Shown: in pieces, positions 54,074 through 63,778 of the stretch
Numbering within the stretch: position 1 is the first letter of the stretch
Layout of the letters: every line of letters begins with the position of its first letter
Assembly (NCBI RefSeq): GCF_000963965.1
Contig: NZ_BAMX01000024.1
Coordinates: 1-64,000, forward strand
Source of the DNA: Acetobacter orientalis
GTDB taxonomy: Bacteria > Pseudomonadota > Alphaproteobacteria > Acetobacterales > Acetobacteraceae
Direction of reading: 5' to 3'
DNA length: 64,000 nt
Position numbers and translations under genes: made by a program
Notes under the pieces: generated by a model
Seen by the model: the letters and a program-made list of their open reading frames with translations, nothing else
Told to the model about the DNA's origin: nothing
The model's database searches: none

Positions 54074-54532
54074 ATGGCTGATGGAAAAATCTCGGTGCAT
54101 ACACCGGGTTGGGTTACCGAATTTCGTGCGTTTATCATGCGTGGCAATGTTGTTGACCTTGCCGTTGGTGTGATTGTGGGTGCAGCGTTTACAGGCATTG
54201 TTAACAGCTTGGTAAAAGACGTGTTTAACCCCCTTATTGGGCTGCTTATTGGCGGTATTGATTTTTCTAACCTGTTTGTGACCCTTAAAGGGCCGCATTT
54301 GGCAACCTTGGCAGAAGCACAAAAAGCTGGTGCCGTAACCATTAACATTGGTTTGTTTGTTAATACCGTTATTCAGTTTCTTATTACAGCTCTGGTTATT
54401 TTCTGGGTTGTAAAAGCATTAACCCGTATGCATGTGCGTGAAGATGCCAAACCGGCAGAAGCACCAGCCCCAACCAAAACCGAAGTGCTGCTTGAGCAGA
54501 TTCGCGATGAATTGGCTGCACGCCGGGTTTAA
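54074..54532 (+). CDS. mscL: large-conductance mechanosensitive channel
   Basis: MscL opens under membrane tension and lets solutes leave after osmotic downshock. The 152-residue protein has the N-terminal amphipathic helix and first membrane helix (WVTEFRAFIMRGNVVDLAVG), the conserved FNPLIG region, a second helix (INIGLFVNTVIQFLITALVIFWVV) and a cytoplasmic helix bundle at the C-terminus. AGGA precedes the ATG. A weak hairpin follows (54542-54560). Confidence 0.95.
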   Translation: MADGKISVHTPGWVTEFRAFIMRGNVVDLAVGVIVGAAFTGIVNSLVKDVFNPLIGLLIGGIDFSNLFVTLKGPHLATLAEAQKAGAVTINIGLFVNTVIQFLITALVIFWVVKALTRMHVREDAKPAEAPAPTKTEVLLEQIRDELAARRV

Positions 54533-54603
54533 GGCATAAATAACGCACCTTGTGTGCGTTTAAGCCAGTTTGCGGGAAAGATGAGTTGCGGTAGGCTTCG
54601 CCC

Positions 54604-54984
54604 ATGAAGCACCGTGGCTTTTCTTTCCCGTTTTTTTTACGCCGTGCCCTTTGGGCACGTAGTGGTTTGGTTGGGCTGTTTGTGCTGGCTGGCTGCCAAG
54701 TGGCGCCACAAAGCCTTACCTTACACCCAACACCTAATACGCTGGTTTATTCTTATATTATAACCAACGGCATGGCGCGGGGCCATATTATGGCCGACAG
54801 GCTGAGTGATGCGCAGCTTATGACATTGGCAAGCGCAGACCATACAGCGCTTATGGCCATTATTTTGGCGGCGCACCAACCTACGCGGCGTAATTTTGAC
54901 CTCGCGAATCAGGCGATGGAACTCTACCTCAGCACGATTGATGAGGCCCCAACGGCCCCGACAGGAGCGGCTGTCGCTAAATAG
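54604..54984 (+). CDS. predicted outer-membrane or periplasmic lipoprotein
   Basis: A 126-residue protein with a basic start, a hydrophobic segment (about residues 19-30) and a lipobox LAGC with cysteine near residue 31. So it should be lipid-anchored. The mature part is short and mostly helical with a LSDAQLMTLASADH stretch. I do not recognise a family. It follows mscL after a weak hairpin and may be separately transcribed. Function unknown. Confidence 0.7.
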   Translation: MKHRGFSFPFFLRRALWARSGLVGLFVLAGCQVAPQSLTLHPTPNTLVYSYIITNGMARGHIMADRLSDAQLMTLASADHTALMAIILAAHQPTRRNFDLANQAMELYLSTIDEAPTAPTGAAVAK

Positions 54985-55420
54985 GGTATAGGTGCGGTTG
55001 CGCCAGCTATTGGGGTAAAGCATTGTGCCAATAATTTTTAAAGGTGGCGTGCCTGTAACCGGCGCAGTACCTGTGTAAGGCGATGTGGTTTAAGGGGGGC
55101 CGCTGTATCTGGCTGAGTACTTGCTGGGTTGATGGCGGGCAGAGTGTGCCAGACGCAACAAAGCAGCCTTCAAATAGAATAAAATTGTTCGCGCTTAGAG
55201 ACGCTCGCCATAGGGCAAGTTACTTGATCCGGTGTGTTCTGTTTTGGTTTGTGAATGCAGCTTCTTTGCCCAGATAACGGAGCGCCGTGGTTATAAGCGG
55301 CTTTATTGGCCCCCCACAATATGCAGCGTGAATTTATTCAACCGTACATTATTGAAATAGCCGCTGACGTGACCCAACAAAAAAAGGGGCCATAAGGCCC
55401 CTTTGAGTCTAAGTGGTCTC
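54985..55420. other. intergenic region before secF terminator
   Basis: About 435 bases between convergent genes. The right end holds the secF terminator. The open frame at 55083-55277 has no ribosome binding site or protein features and I do not accept it. No RNA gene is seen. Confidence 0.45.
55379..55404 (-). terminator. terminator after secF
   Basis: AAAGGGGCC pairs with GGCCCCTTT around TTAT in the minus sense, followed by a run of T. It lies 16 bases past the secF stop. Confidence 0.92.
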
Positions 55421-56356
55421 TTACGCTTTTTGCGGTGGTTGAGCGCCGCGCTTCAAGCGGCCTTCGCCCATAAAAAGCAGGAGGGGGGCAGCAATGAAGA
55501 TAGAAGAAGATGTGCCCACCACAATGCCAAAAAGCATTGTCCATGCAAAGCCAGACAGGGTAGCGCCACCCCATAGAGCAAGTGGGAGAGAGGCTAAGAA
55601 AACCGTGGAAGACGTGCCCAAGGTACGGTTGAGCGTTTCATTGATTGAAAGGTCAATAAGCTCACGCAGGGGCATGGTGCGGTATTTGCGCAGGTTTTCA
55701 CGCACGCGGTCATACACCACCACTTTGTCGTTGGTGGAGTAGCCAAGAATGGTCAAAATTGCGGCCACCATAACCAGATCAAACTCAAAGCCGGTGAGTA
55801 CCAAAAAGCCCACGGTTTTTGTGAGGTCGAGCACCAGCGTAATAACGGCGCTGAGAGCGAATTCCCACTCAAACCGGAACCAGATATAGCCCAAAATCAT
55901 GGCTAAGCTTAGGCCCAGTGCCAGCATACCGTTACGGAACAGTTCTGAGGAAACAGAGGCCCCAACGGCATCAGCCCGCAAGACGGTGGTGCCGGGTTGT
56001 GCATCTGCCACGGCGTGGCGCACGGTATCGACAATGGTGTTGGTTTGCTGGCCCTCGCCCGCATCAAGGCGGATCAGCACATCGTCTGGTGCGCCAAAAG
56101 CTTGAATGGAGGCGTGGGTGATGTTGTGGGCGGCAAGTGCACTACGCAGTTTTGCAAAGTCTGCCGGGCCGGTGGTTTTGGCTTCAACCACAATACCGCC
56201 CCGGAAGTCTAACCCCAGTGTTAGGCCGGGGTAGAAGAAAAGCCCGAGAGAGGCCAGAGAGAGCACTGCCGAGGTAATAAGCCCGGCAAAGCGCCCACGC
56301 ATGAAGTTAATGTGGGTATCTTTGCGTACAAAACGCAGCAGAGGACGTCCGAACAT
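55421..56356 (-). CDS. secF: protein translocase subunit SecF
   Basis: SecF with SecD forms a proton-driven membrane complex that pulls proteins out of the SecYEG channel. The 311-residue protein has a first membrane helix (about residues 20-45), LGLDFRGGIVVEAKT, a periplasmic domain, then five membrane helices with GYSTNDKVVVYDRVREN near residue 215. ATG 56356 follows GAGG. The longer frame to 56515 reads into secD out of frame. It is 13 bases after secD. Confidence 0.96.
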   Translation of the reverse strand: MFGRPLLRFVRKDTHINFMRGRFAGLITSAVLSLASLGLFFYPGLTLGLDFRGGIVVEAKTTGPADFAKLRSALAAHNITHASIQAFGAPDDVLIRLDAGEGQQTNTIVDTVRHAVADAQPGTTVLRADAVGASVSSELFRNGMLALGLSLAMILGYIWFRFEWEFALSAVITLVLDLTKTVGFLVLTGFEFDLVMVAAILTILGYSTNDKVVVYDRVRENLRKYRTMPLRELIDLSINETLNRTLGTSSTVFLASLPLALWGGATLSGFAWTMLFGIVVGTSSSIFIAAPLLLFMGEGRLKRGAQPPQKA

Positions 56357-56369
56357 GATGCGCCTCGTC

Positions 56370-57929
56370 TCAGACCGGCAGGCTGGATGGGCGCGTACGC
56401 GCATACCAGCGAACCATAAGCAGTCGGGAAAGAAGAAGGGTGGTAAACAGTGTGGTGGCAATGCCGATGGTAATGGTAAGGGCAAAACCACGCACAGGGC
56501 CGGTGCCAAACACAAACAGCATAACGTGTGCCAGCAGGGCCGTGGCGTTACTGTCTACAATGGTAGAGGTGGCGCGCTCAAACCCGGCTTGCATGGCGGC
56601 AAGGGCTGTGCGGCCACGTGCGACTTCCTCACGGATACGCTCATTGATGAGAATATTGGCATCAACAGCCATACCGAGTGTGAGCAGCATACCGGCCATA
56701 CCGGGCAGGGTAAGTGTTGCCTCAAACAGAGAGAGGATAGCCACCATGAGCACTAAGTTGGCAAAGAGGGCTACGTTGGCATACCAGCCAAAGCGCCCGT
56801 AAAACAGCGCCATAAACAGAATAACCAGCACAAAACCACACGCCAGGCTGATAATGCCTGCCTTAATGGAATCTGCCCCCAAAGACGGGCCAATGGTGCG
56901 CTGTTCAACAACGCTGAGGGGGGCAGGAAGTGCGCCAGCTCGCAGCATAAGAGCAAGGTCTGTTGCGCGCTGGGCGTCAAACCCGCCGGTAATCTGGCCG
57001 CTACCACCCGTAATGGCTGTACGGATAACGGGGGCCTCGATCACTTTATTATCGAGCACAATGGCAAAGCGCTTGCCTACGTTGGCCTGAGTAACCGTAG
57101 AGAACGCGTGCGTGCCCAAAGAGTCGAACGAGAAAGAGACGGCCCATTCACCCGTTTGCGAATCAATGGCGGCACCGGCGTTGGTCAGGTCTGTGCCATC
57201 AACATCGACATGGTCGTAAACGGGTAGGGGGCCACCTTCAGAGGGGTTGGCCATAGGCACTAAGGTCACGCCCGGTGGGGGCGCTGCCGCGTGCATAGGG
57301 TTGGAATCGACCAACCTGAAGGTCATTTTTGCGGTAGTGCCCAGCAGGGTTTTAATGCGCTCTGGGTCGCTTACGCCGGGGAGTTCAACCACAATGCGGT
57401 CATCACCCTGCCGGGTAATTTCGGGGTCTACCGCGCCGGTTGCGTCAATACGGCGGCGCACAATTTCGATAGACTGTGTAATAGCCTCACGCGCGCGGGC
57501 GGTTACGGCTTCAGGCGCAAGTGTAAGAGCAATATGCCCGTCATCTTGCTTGGTAACCGCAAATTCGTGCGGGACAGCGCGGGGCAGCTTGTCTAGGGCG
57601 GCAATATCAGCGTCGGTTTCTGCCGGGGTACGGGGCAGAAACGTGATGCTGCCTTTTTCAACATTGGTTTCAATGTTGCGGTAGCCCAGTTGGCTTTTGA
57701 TCAGCGTATCACGCGTGCTGTCTGCCAGGGTTTGCAGGCGGTCATGCGTCAGGCTTTTCAGGTCGATTTGCATGAGCAGATAAGACCCGCCGCGCAAATC
57801 CAACCCAAGGTGGATTTGCCGCCAGGGCATGGACGGGAAGGGGTTGCGCAGGCCATTTGGCAGGCAAAGAAGCAGACCTAATAGGCATACACCCAGTACC
57901 GAGGCCATCTTGAGGCGGCTGTAATACAT
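56370..57929 (-). CDS. secD: protein translocase subunit SecD
   Basis: SecD is the larger subunit of the same complex. It is 519 residues: a first helix (about residues 8-25), LGLDLRGGSYLLMQID, a large periplasmic region with the P1 head, then membrane helices 2-6 with TLGMAVDANILINERIREE near residue 420. ATG 57929 follows AGGTGAGA. A frame to 58058 has no support. yajC, usually next upstream, is missing. A folded leader lies upstream. Confidence 0.96.
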   Translation of the reverse strand: MYYSRLKMASVLGVCLLGLLLCLPNGLRNPFPSMPWRQIHLGLDLRGGSYLLMQIDLKSLTHDRLQTLADSTRDTLIKSQLGYRNIETNVEKGSITFLPRTPAETDADIAALDKLPRAVPHEFAVTKQDDGHIALTLAPEAVTARAREAITQSIEIVRRRIDATGAVDPEITRQGDDRIVVELPGVSDPERIKTLLGTTAKMTFRLVDSNPMHAAAPPPGVTLVPMANPSEGGPLPVYDHVDVDGTDLTNAGAAIDSQTGEWAVSFSFDSLGTHAFSTVTQANVGKRFAIVLDNKVIEAPVIRTAITGGSGQITGGFDAQRATDLALMLRAGALPAPLSVVEQRTIGPSLGADSIKAGIISLACGFVLVILFMALFYGRFGWYANVALFANLVLMVAILSLFEATLTLPGMAGMLLTLGMAVDANILINERIREEVARGRTALAAMQAGFERATSTIVDSNATALLAHVMLFVFGTGPVRGFALTITIGIATTLFTTLLLSRLLMVRWYARTRPSSLPV

Positions 57930-58244
57930 TCTCACCTGAATCAATCGGTTTTTGTCGGGCGGAACATGCCGCTCCCGTGCGTGTGATGCAACACTCCAAG
58001 CAACGCGGTGGGGGTGCTTGGAGCCATTCTTGGCAAAAAAGTGGCACAGTTGCATCACTTTAGACAGCTAAAAGCCGCAGGAAACGGCCATTTGGTGTGG
58101 TGCGGAGAAAAAAGCGGGGGTGGGGGCAGAAAATTTGCGCGCAGGCAGTATTTTTTGCATTTTTGAGCACAGCACTTTGGGTTAGGCCCAAGGACTGCTA
58201 CCGCTGCATGACAGAGCTTAAACCGGGCATTGAAGGGGCAGTCT
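57930..58244. other. divergent region secD / oxidoreductase
   Basis: About 315 bases between divergent genes. The secD half has a strong two-tier stem-loop (57983-58058). A short frame (ATG at 58160, minus strand, 30 residues) has no ribosome binding site and no signal-peptide features. Confidence 0.45.
57983..58058 (-). promoter_or_regulatory. two-tier stem-loop in the secD leader
   Basis: GTGATGCAAC (57983-57992) and GTTGCATCAC (58049-58058) are perfect complements. Inside, CTCCAAGCA (57994-58002) and TGCTTGGAG (58015-58023) are a second perfect pair. The structure ends 53 bases before the secD start. It could control secDF expression. No ligand or protein is known. Confidence 0.6.
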
Positions 58245-59225
58245 ATGCAAAACAGCTTGCGCGTGGGGGTTATTGGGGCCGGACATTTTGGCCGTTACCA
58301 TGCCTTAAAAATACGCGATGTGGCGCGTGAGACTTTGGTGGGGCTGTTTGACCCGGATTCTAAACGGGCGGCAGAGGTTGCGCAGGAAGCAGGCTGCCCG
58401 GTTATGACATCGGTCGATGATCTGCTGGCGGTGTGTGATGCCGTGGTGGTAGCGGCTCCGGCTGAGTTCCATTTTGAACTGGCGGTGCAAGCCCTGCGTG
58501 CTGGCAGGCATGTGCTGGTTGAAAAACCCGTAGCGGCAACGCTGGAGCAGGCTGATTTTTTGGTAACTCTTGCGCAAGAAACCGGGCTTGTGTGCCAAGT
58601 GGGGCATTTGCTGCGCTATTCGGCTGAGCATAAGGCCATTACCCAACGCATTAGCCGCCCCCTTTATATTGAAGCCACCCGTATTGCCCCCTTTAAGCCA
58701 CGCGGCACAGATGTGTCTGTGATTCTTGACCTCATGATTCATGATCTGGATTTGGTGCTGGCTATTGTAGAGAGCCCTATTGCCCAGGTTGACGCATTAG
58801 GGGCTGCTGTTAGCTCTGCCCACGAAGACATAGCCAATGCGCGTGTACGCTTTGAAAATGGCTGTGTTGCGACCATTACCGCCAGCCGTATTTCTCTTAA
58901 GACCGAGCGGCGTATGCGCCTGTTTTCTGAGGAAGGGTATCTCTCAGCCGATTTTGGCAAGCGGGAATTGACCATGATCGGGCGGGAGCGGGGTATGCCA
59001 TTGCCGGGCACGGGGGGCTTCCGCCGAGAATCGATCTCATGGAAAGACAGTGATTCGCTTTATGCCGAGCACGAAGCCTTTGTTGCCGCCTGCTTAGAGG
59101 GTGCCCCTGTTGTGGTTGATGCCCGCGCAGGCCGCCGTGCGCTTGAGGCCGCATTGGCGGTTGCTGATGGCATAGAAACCACGCGCCGCCGTATGGAGCT
59201 GTCGGGGTTAATTGAGGCCCGTTAA
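58245..59225 (+). CDS. Gfo/Idh/MocA family oxidoreductase
   Basis: A 326-residue NAD(P)-dependent sugar-type oxidoreductase. It has the Rossmann start VGVIGAGHFGRYHALK, then VVVAAPAEFHFELA and the family EKP motif HVLVEKPVAA near residue 98. The C-terminal dimer domain contains ILDLMIHDLDLVL. ATG at 58245 follows AAGGGG six bases earlier. A TTG at 58230 is less likely. Substrates of this family vary widely (sugars, sugar nucleotides, biliverdin). No neighbour narrows it down. Confidence 0.87.
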   Translation: MQNSLRVGVIGAGHFGRYHALKIRDVARETLVGLFDPDSKRAAEVAQEAGCPVMTSVDDLLAVCDAVVVAAPAEFHFELAVQALRAGRHVLVEKPVAATLEQADFLVTLAQETGLVCQVGHLLRYSAEHKAITQRISRPLYIEATRIAPFKPRGTDVSVILDLMIHDLDLVLAIVESPIAQVDALGAAVSSAHEDIANARVRFENGCVATITASRISLKTERRMRLFSEEGYLSADFGKRELTMIGRERGMPLPGTGGFRRESISWKDSDSLYAEHEAFVAACLEGAPVVVDARAGRRALEAALAVADGIETTRRRMELSGLIEAR

Positions 59226-59316
59226 AAAAAGACGGTGACTGAAATATTTTATGATCGCTGAAAACTGCGGCAAAAACGCAAAGCAAGTCTTTTTTTGGTG
59301 TGTTTAGTCAAAAAAA

Positions 59317-59332
59317 TCACTAGATATAGGGG
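59317..59332 (+). promoter_or_regulatory. NrdR box 1 upstream of nrdA
   Basis: TCACTAGATATAGGGG matches the NrdR consensus (acaCwAtATaTwGtgt) at about 12 of 16 positions. A second box lies 32 bases downstream, three helical turns, which is the spacing of known NrdR sites. Confidence 0.65.
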
Positions 59333-59348
59333 ACACTTTCGAGCAAGA

Positions 59349-59364
59349 ACGCGAGATATGGTGT
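59349..59364 (+). promoter_or_regulatory. NrdR box 2 upstream of nrdA
   Basis: ACGCGAGATATGGTGT matches the same consensus at about 12 of 16 positions, with the central AGATAT shared with box 1. It ends 64 bases before the nrdA start. Confidence 0.65.
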
Positions 59365-59428
59365 GGCCCGCAGGGTGCCGACACAACTCAACTACAGCAC
59401 TATCAAACGCAAACGGAGCAAATGATCC

Positions 59429-61363
59429 ATGAGTCTTGTCGACGTTCAGGAAAATGAAAGCCGTTGTTCTGAGCCACGGGAACCTGGGGCTTGTGATCTG
59501 TTTGCGCCAGACCAGCTGGAAGATATGGTGCAACTGCCAGGCCACCACCAAGTACGCGTAGACCGCACGCGTGATGCCCTGCTGACCCCCTTTGGTAAAG
59601 CCACGCTCGATAACCGCTACCTGCTGCCTGATGAAAGCTATCAGGATCTGTTTGGCCGCGTGTCGTCTTACTACGGGGCAGATGCCGCCCACGCACAGCG
59701 TATTTATGACTATATGAGCCAGCATTGGTTTATGCCCGCCACGCCTGTGCTGTCTAATGGCGGCACAACGCGGGGCCTGCCAATTTCGTGCTTTTTGAAC
59801 GAAGCCAGCGACAGCCTTGATGGTATTGTGGGGCTTTGGAACGAAAACGTGTGGCTGGCCAGCCGTGGGGGCGGCATTGGCTCTTACTGGGGCAATTTGC
59901 GCTCTATTGGTGAGAATGTTGGCCGTAACGGCAAAACGTCTGGTGTTATTCCCTTCATTCGTGTGATGGACAGCCTGACACTGGCTATTAGCCAAGGCTC
60001 TTTGCGCCGTGGCTCTGCTGCTGTGTACCTGCCTGTCTGGCACCCTGAAATTGAAGAATTTATTGAAATTCGCCGCCCAACAGGGGGGGACCCAAACCGT
60101 AAGGCGCTTAACCTGCACCACGGTATTTTGGTGTCTGATGCCTTTATGCGCGCGGTTGAAGCTGACGAAGAATGGGGCCTTGTTTCCCCCAAAGATGGCT
60201 CGGTTATTCGTAAGGTGTCTGCCCGTGCATTGTGGATCCGTATTCTTACGGCCCGTATGGAGCAGGGCGAGCCCTACATTGTCTATTCAGACCACGTAAA
60301 CAACGCACGCCCTGAGCACCACAAGCTGGCTGGGTTGGAAGTAAAAACCTCCAACCTGTGTGCCGAAATTACGCTGCCAACTGGTATCGACCACCATGGC
60401 AAACAGCGTACTGCCGTGTGCTGCCTGTCTTCGCTGAACCTTGAGACATGGGACCAGTGGAAAGACCACCCGCAGTTTATTGAAGACGTTATGCTGTTTT
60501 TGGATAACGTGTTGCAGGACTTTATTGACCGTGCCCCGCCTGAAATGCACAAGGCGGCTTACGCTGCCATGCGCGAGCGGTCTGTGGGCTTGGGGGTTAT
60601 GGGGTTCCATTCTTTCCTGCAAGCTAAAAACCTGCCATTTGAAAGCGTGATGGCTAAGGTTTGGAACAAGAAGATTTTCAAGCATATTCGTGAGCAGGCC
60701 GATGCGGCGTCTCGCAAGTTGGCAGACCTGCGCGGGCCGTGCCCCGATGCGGCTGAATACGGCGTGCATGAGCGTTTTTCTAACAAAATGGCTATTGCGC
60801 CAACGGCGTCTATTTCCATTATTGCAGGGAATGCCAGCCCCGGTATTGAGCCGATTGCGGCCAACGTGTTTTTGCAGAAAACCCTTTCTGGCTCGTTTAC
60901 CGTGCGTAACCGGCACCTGCAAAAATTGTTGCAGCAAAAAGGCAAAGATACAGACGAAGTTTGGTCTCACATTACCCTGAGCAAGGGCAGTGTGCAGGGC
61001 TTGGACTTTTTGACCGATGACGAAAAAGACGTGTTTAAAACCGCCTTTGAGCTAGACCAGCGCTGGATTGTGGAACACGCGGCTGACCGCCAGCCCTTTA
61101 TCTGCCAGGCGCAGTCTATCAACCTCTTCCTGCCTGCTGATGTGCATAAGCGTGACCTGCACCAGATACATTATATGGCATGGAAAAAAGGCCTGAAGTC
61201 TCTGTATTACTGCCGCTCTCTTTCTATCCAGCGTGCAGATACGGTCAGTAACGTGTTGACCGCAGCAGACGTACAGGCCGCAGAGCATGCACAACGTGCC
61301 GGTGCGGCTGCACCAGCGCCTGCCACCAGCACCGACTATGATGAGTGCCTTTCTTGCCAGTAA
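59429..61363 (+). CDS. nrdA: class I ribonucleotide reductase alpha subunit
   Basis: The 644-residue catalytic subunit that reduces ribonucleotides to deoxyribonucleotides. The site cysteines appear in GLPISCFLNEASD, TSNLCAEIT and AVCCLSSLNL, and the C-terminal redox pair is C640 and C643 in ECLSCQ. The glycyl-radical-type features of class III are absent. The N-terminus lacks an ATP-cone domain, so overall activity control by dATP seems missing. GGAG lies before the ATG. nrdB follows after 64 bases, and two NrdR boxes lie upstream. Confidence 0.95.
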   Translation: MSLVDVQENESRCSEPREPGACDLFAPDQLEDMVQLPGHHQVRVDRTRDALLTPFGKATLDNRYLLPDESYQDLFGRVSSYYGADAAHAQRIYDYMSQHWFMPATPVLSNGGTTRGLPISCFLNEASDSLDGIVGLWNENVWLASRGGGIGSYWGNLRSIGENVGRNGKTSGVIPFIRVMDSLTLAISQGSLRRGSAAVYLPVWHPEIEEFIEIRRPTGGDPNRKALNLHHGILVSDAFMRAVEADEEWGLVSPKDGSVIRKVSARALWIRILTARMEQGEPYIVYSDHVNNARPEHHKLAGLEVKTSNLCAEITLPTGIDHHGKQRTAVCCLSSLNLETWDQWKDHPQFIEDVMLFLDNVLQDFIDRAPPEMHKAAYAAMRERSVGLGVMGFHSFLQAKNLPFESVMAKVWNKKIFKHIREQADAASRKLADLRGPCPDAAEYGVHERFSNKMAIAPTASISIIAGNASPGIEPIAANVFLQKTLSGSFTVRNRHLQKLLQQKGKDTDEVWSHITLSKGSVQGLDFLTDDEKDVFKTAFELDQRWIVEHAADRQPFICQAQSINLFLPADVHKRDLHQIHYMAWKKGLKSLYYCRSLSIQRADTVSNVLTAADVQAAEHAQRAGAAAPAPATSTDYDECLSCQ

Positions 61364-61427
61364 TGGCAAGAAGTGCTTCTAGTTATTTGTTTTTAAAAGT
61401 TTATTCCTTTTTCTGAAGGAGCCCGCC

Positions 61428-62444
61428 ATGAGCGAAACACAGGCCGGAAACGGCGAACAGGAACAGCATTTTGACCTGCTGACCTCTAACCCGGTTTATA
61501 AGCCGTTTCGCTACCCGTGGGCGTATGATGCGTGGTTGACCCAACAGCGCCTGCACTGGTTACCAGAAGAAGTGCCTCTGGCTGATGATGTAAAAGACTG
61601 GCACCGCGTGTTGAACGACACAGAGCGCCATCTGGTTACGCAGATTTTCCGCTTCTTTACGCAGTCAGACGTTGAAGTGAATAATTGCTACATGAAGCAT
61701 TACAGCCGGGTGTTTAAGCCCACTGAAGTGCTGATGATGCTCTCTGCGTTCTCTAACATCGAGACCATTCATATTGCCGCGTACAGCCATTTGCTGGACA
61801 CGCTTGGCATGCCCGAAGAAGAATATTCTGCATTCCTTAAGTATAAGGAAATGAAGGATAAATACGATTACATGCAGGCGTTCTCTGTGGACAGCAAGCA
61901 TGAAATTGCCAAGACACTCGCGGCTTTTGGGGCCTTTACAGAAGGCTTGCAGCTCTTTGCATCCTTCGCAATTTTGCTCAACTTCCCACGGTTTAACAAA
62001 CTTAAGGGTATGGGGCAGATTGTCTCTTGGTCTGTGCGTGATGAAACACTGCACTGCCTGTCTATTATTCGCCTTTTCCGGGTGTTTGTGCACGAAAACC
62101 CTGAAATTTGGACGGACAGACTGCAACAGGAACTGCGCGAAATTTGCGCAACCATTGTTGAGCATGAAGAAGCATTTATTGATCTGGCGTTTGAAATGGG
62201 GCCGGTTGAAGGCTTGGATGCGCAGCAGGTTAAAAGCTACATTCACTTCATTGCTGACCGCCGCCTGATTCAGCTTGGGTTGGAGCCGCTTTATAACACG
62301 ACAAACAACCCTCTGCCTTGGCTGGACGATATGCTGAACGCAGTGGAACACACGAACTTCTTTGAAAACCGTGCGACCGAATATAGCCGTGCGTCTACCT
62401 CTGGCACATGGGAAGAAGCGTTTGAGGCTTCCGTGTTCGAGTAA
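61428..62444 (+). CDS. nrdB: class I ribonucleotide reductase beta subunit
   Basis: The 338-residue radical-generating subunit. Likely metal ligands are D81, E112 and H115 plus later carboxylates and histidine in GAFTEGLQLF and RDETLHCL. Tyrosine 119 lies at the place of the E. coli radical tyrosine (ETIHIAAY), so it should use a tyrosyl radical. No ATP-cone is fused at the N-terminus. AAGGAG precedes the ATG. A terminator follows. Confidence 0.95.
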   Translation: MSETQAGNGEQEQHFDLLTSNPVYKPFRYPWAYDAWLTQQRLHWLPEEVPLADDVKDWHRVLNDTERHLVTQIFRFFTQSDVEVNNCYMKHYSRVFKPTEVLMMLSAFSNIETIHIAAYSHLLDTLGMPEEEYSAFLKYKEMKDKYDYMQAFSVDSKHEIAKTLAAFGAFTEGLQLFASFAILLNFPRFNKLKGMGQIVSWSVRDETLHCLSIIRLFRVFVHENPEIWTDRLQQELREICATIVEHEEAFIDLAFEMGPVEGLDAQQVKSYIHFIADRRLIQLGLEPLYNTTNNPLPWLDDMLNAVEHTNFFENRATEYSRASTSGTWEEAFEASVFE

Positions 62445-62467
62445 GACCGTCCTTCGGTTGAATCCTT

Positions 62468-62501
62468 AAAAAAGGCTACCTGTTAAAGGGTGGCCTTTTT
62501 T
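62468..62501 (+). terminator. terminator after nrdB
   Basis: AAAAAAGGCTACC pairs with GGTGGCCTTTTTT with one G-U pair, with A and T runs. It ends the nrdA-nrdB transcript, 24 bases past the stop. Confidence 0.88.
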
Positions 62502-62604
62502 ATTGGGGCGTGGGCGTAACGGTGGGAGAGTGCGGTTAACTCTGGCGAGTTAAAGAGTTGTTTTTAAAGAGTATGGCTTGCGTAAAGGGTCGCTCTGGTG
62601 TGAG

Positions 62605-62632
62605 GCCAGAGCCAGAGCCAGAGCCAGAGCCA
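62605..62632. repeat. GCCAGA hexamer tandem repeat
   Basis: Four full copies of GCCAGA and a partial fifth. It is outside genes. Hexamers keep reading frame, so it would be tolerated in coding DNA, but none is read here. Confidence 0.88.
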
Positions 62633-62807
62633 TGGGCTTTGAGCGTGGTGGTTTGAATTGGTGGCGCCTAAGACAAGGTAGGTGCTCAAAAGGCCTGCGT
62701 GGTTTCTAAAAAAGCATTTCTACCCCTAAGCAACATGCTTCCGTTTGTGGCTTGTTGTTGCACGGAGGGTAGAAAAAAGGCTTGCCTTGGGGCGCTTACG
62801 GGCTTGA

Positions 62808-63651
<844 letters not shown>

Positions 63652-63778
63652 GCCCGGCCTTGACCAAAATTGTCTGGTTGTCTTGAAGGTGTTGATGCTT
63701 GACCGTTTTTCTGGTGCCCCGCATATGAAGGGACGTCAACTCATCCCATGGCTGGGGGAATAGCGTTTGGGTGTTGCA

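Noticed and set aside
55083-55277. Plus-strand open frame of 64 codons between the lipoprotein and secF
   Set aside because: No ribosome binding site, irregular composition, no membrane or signal features.
57930-58244. SecDF arrest peptide of the VemP/ApdP kind
   Set aside because: The only short frame (ATG at 58160, minus strand) lacks a signal peptide, a ribosome binding site and an RAPP-like arrest motif.
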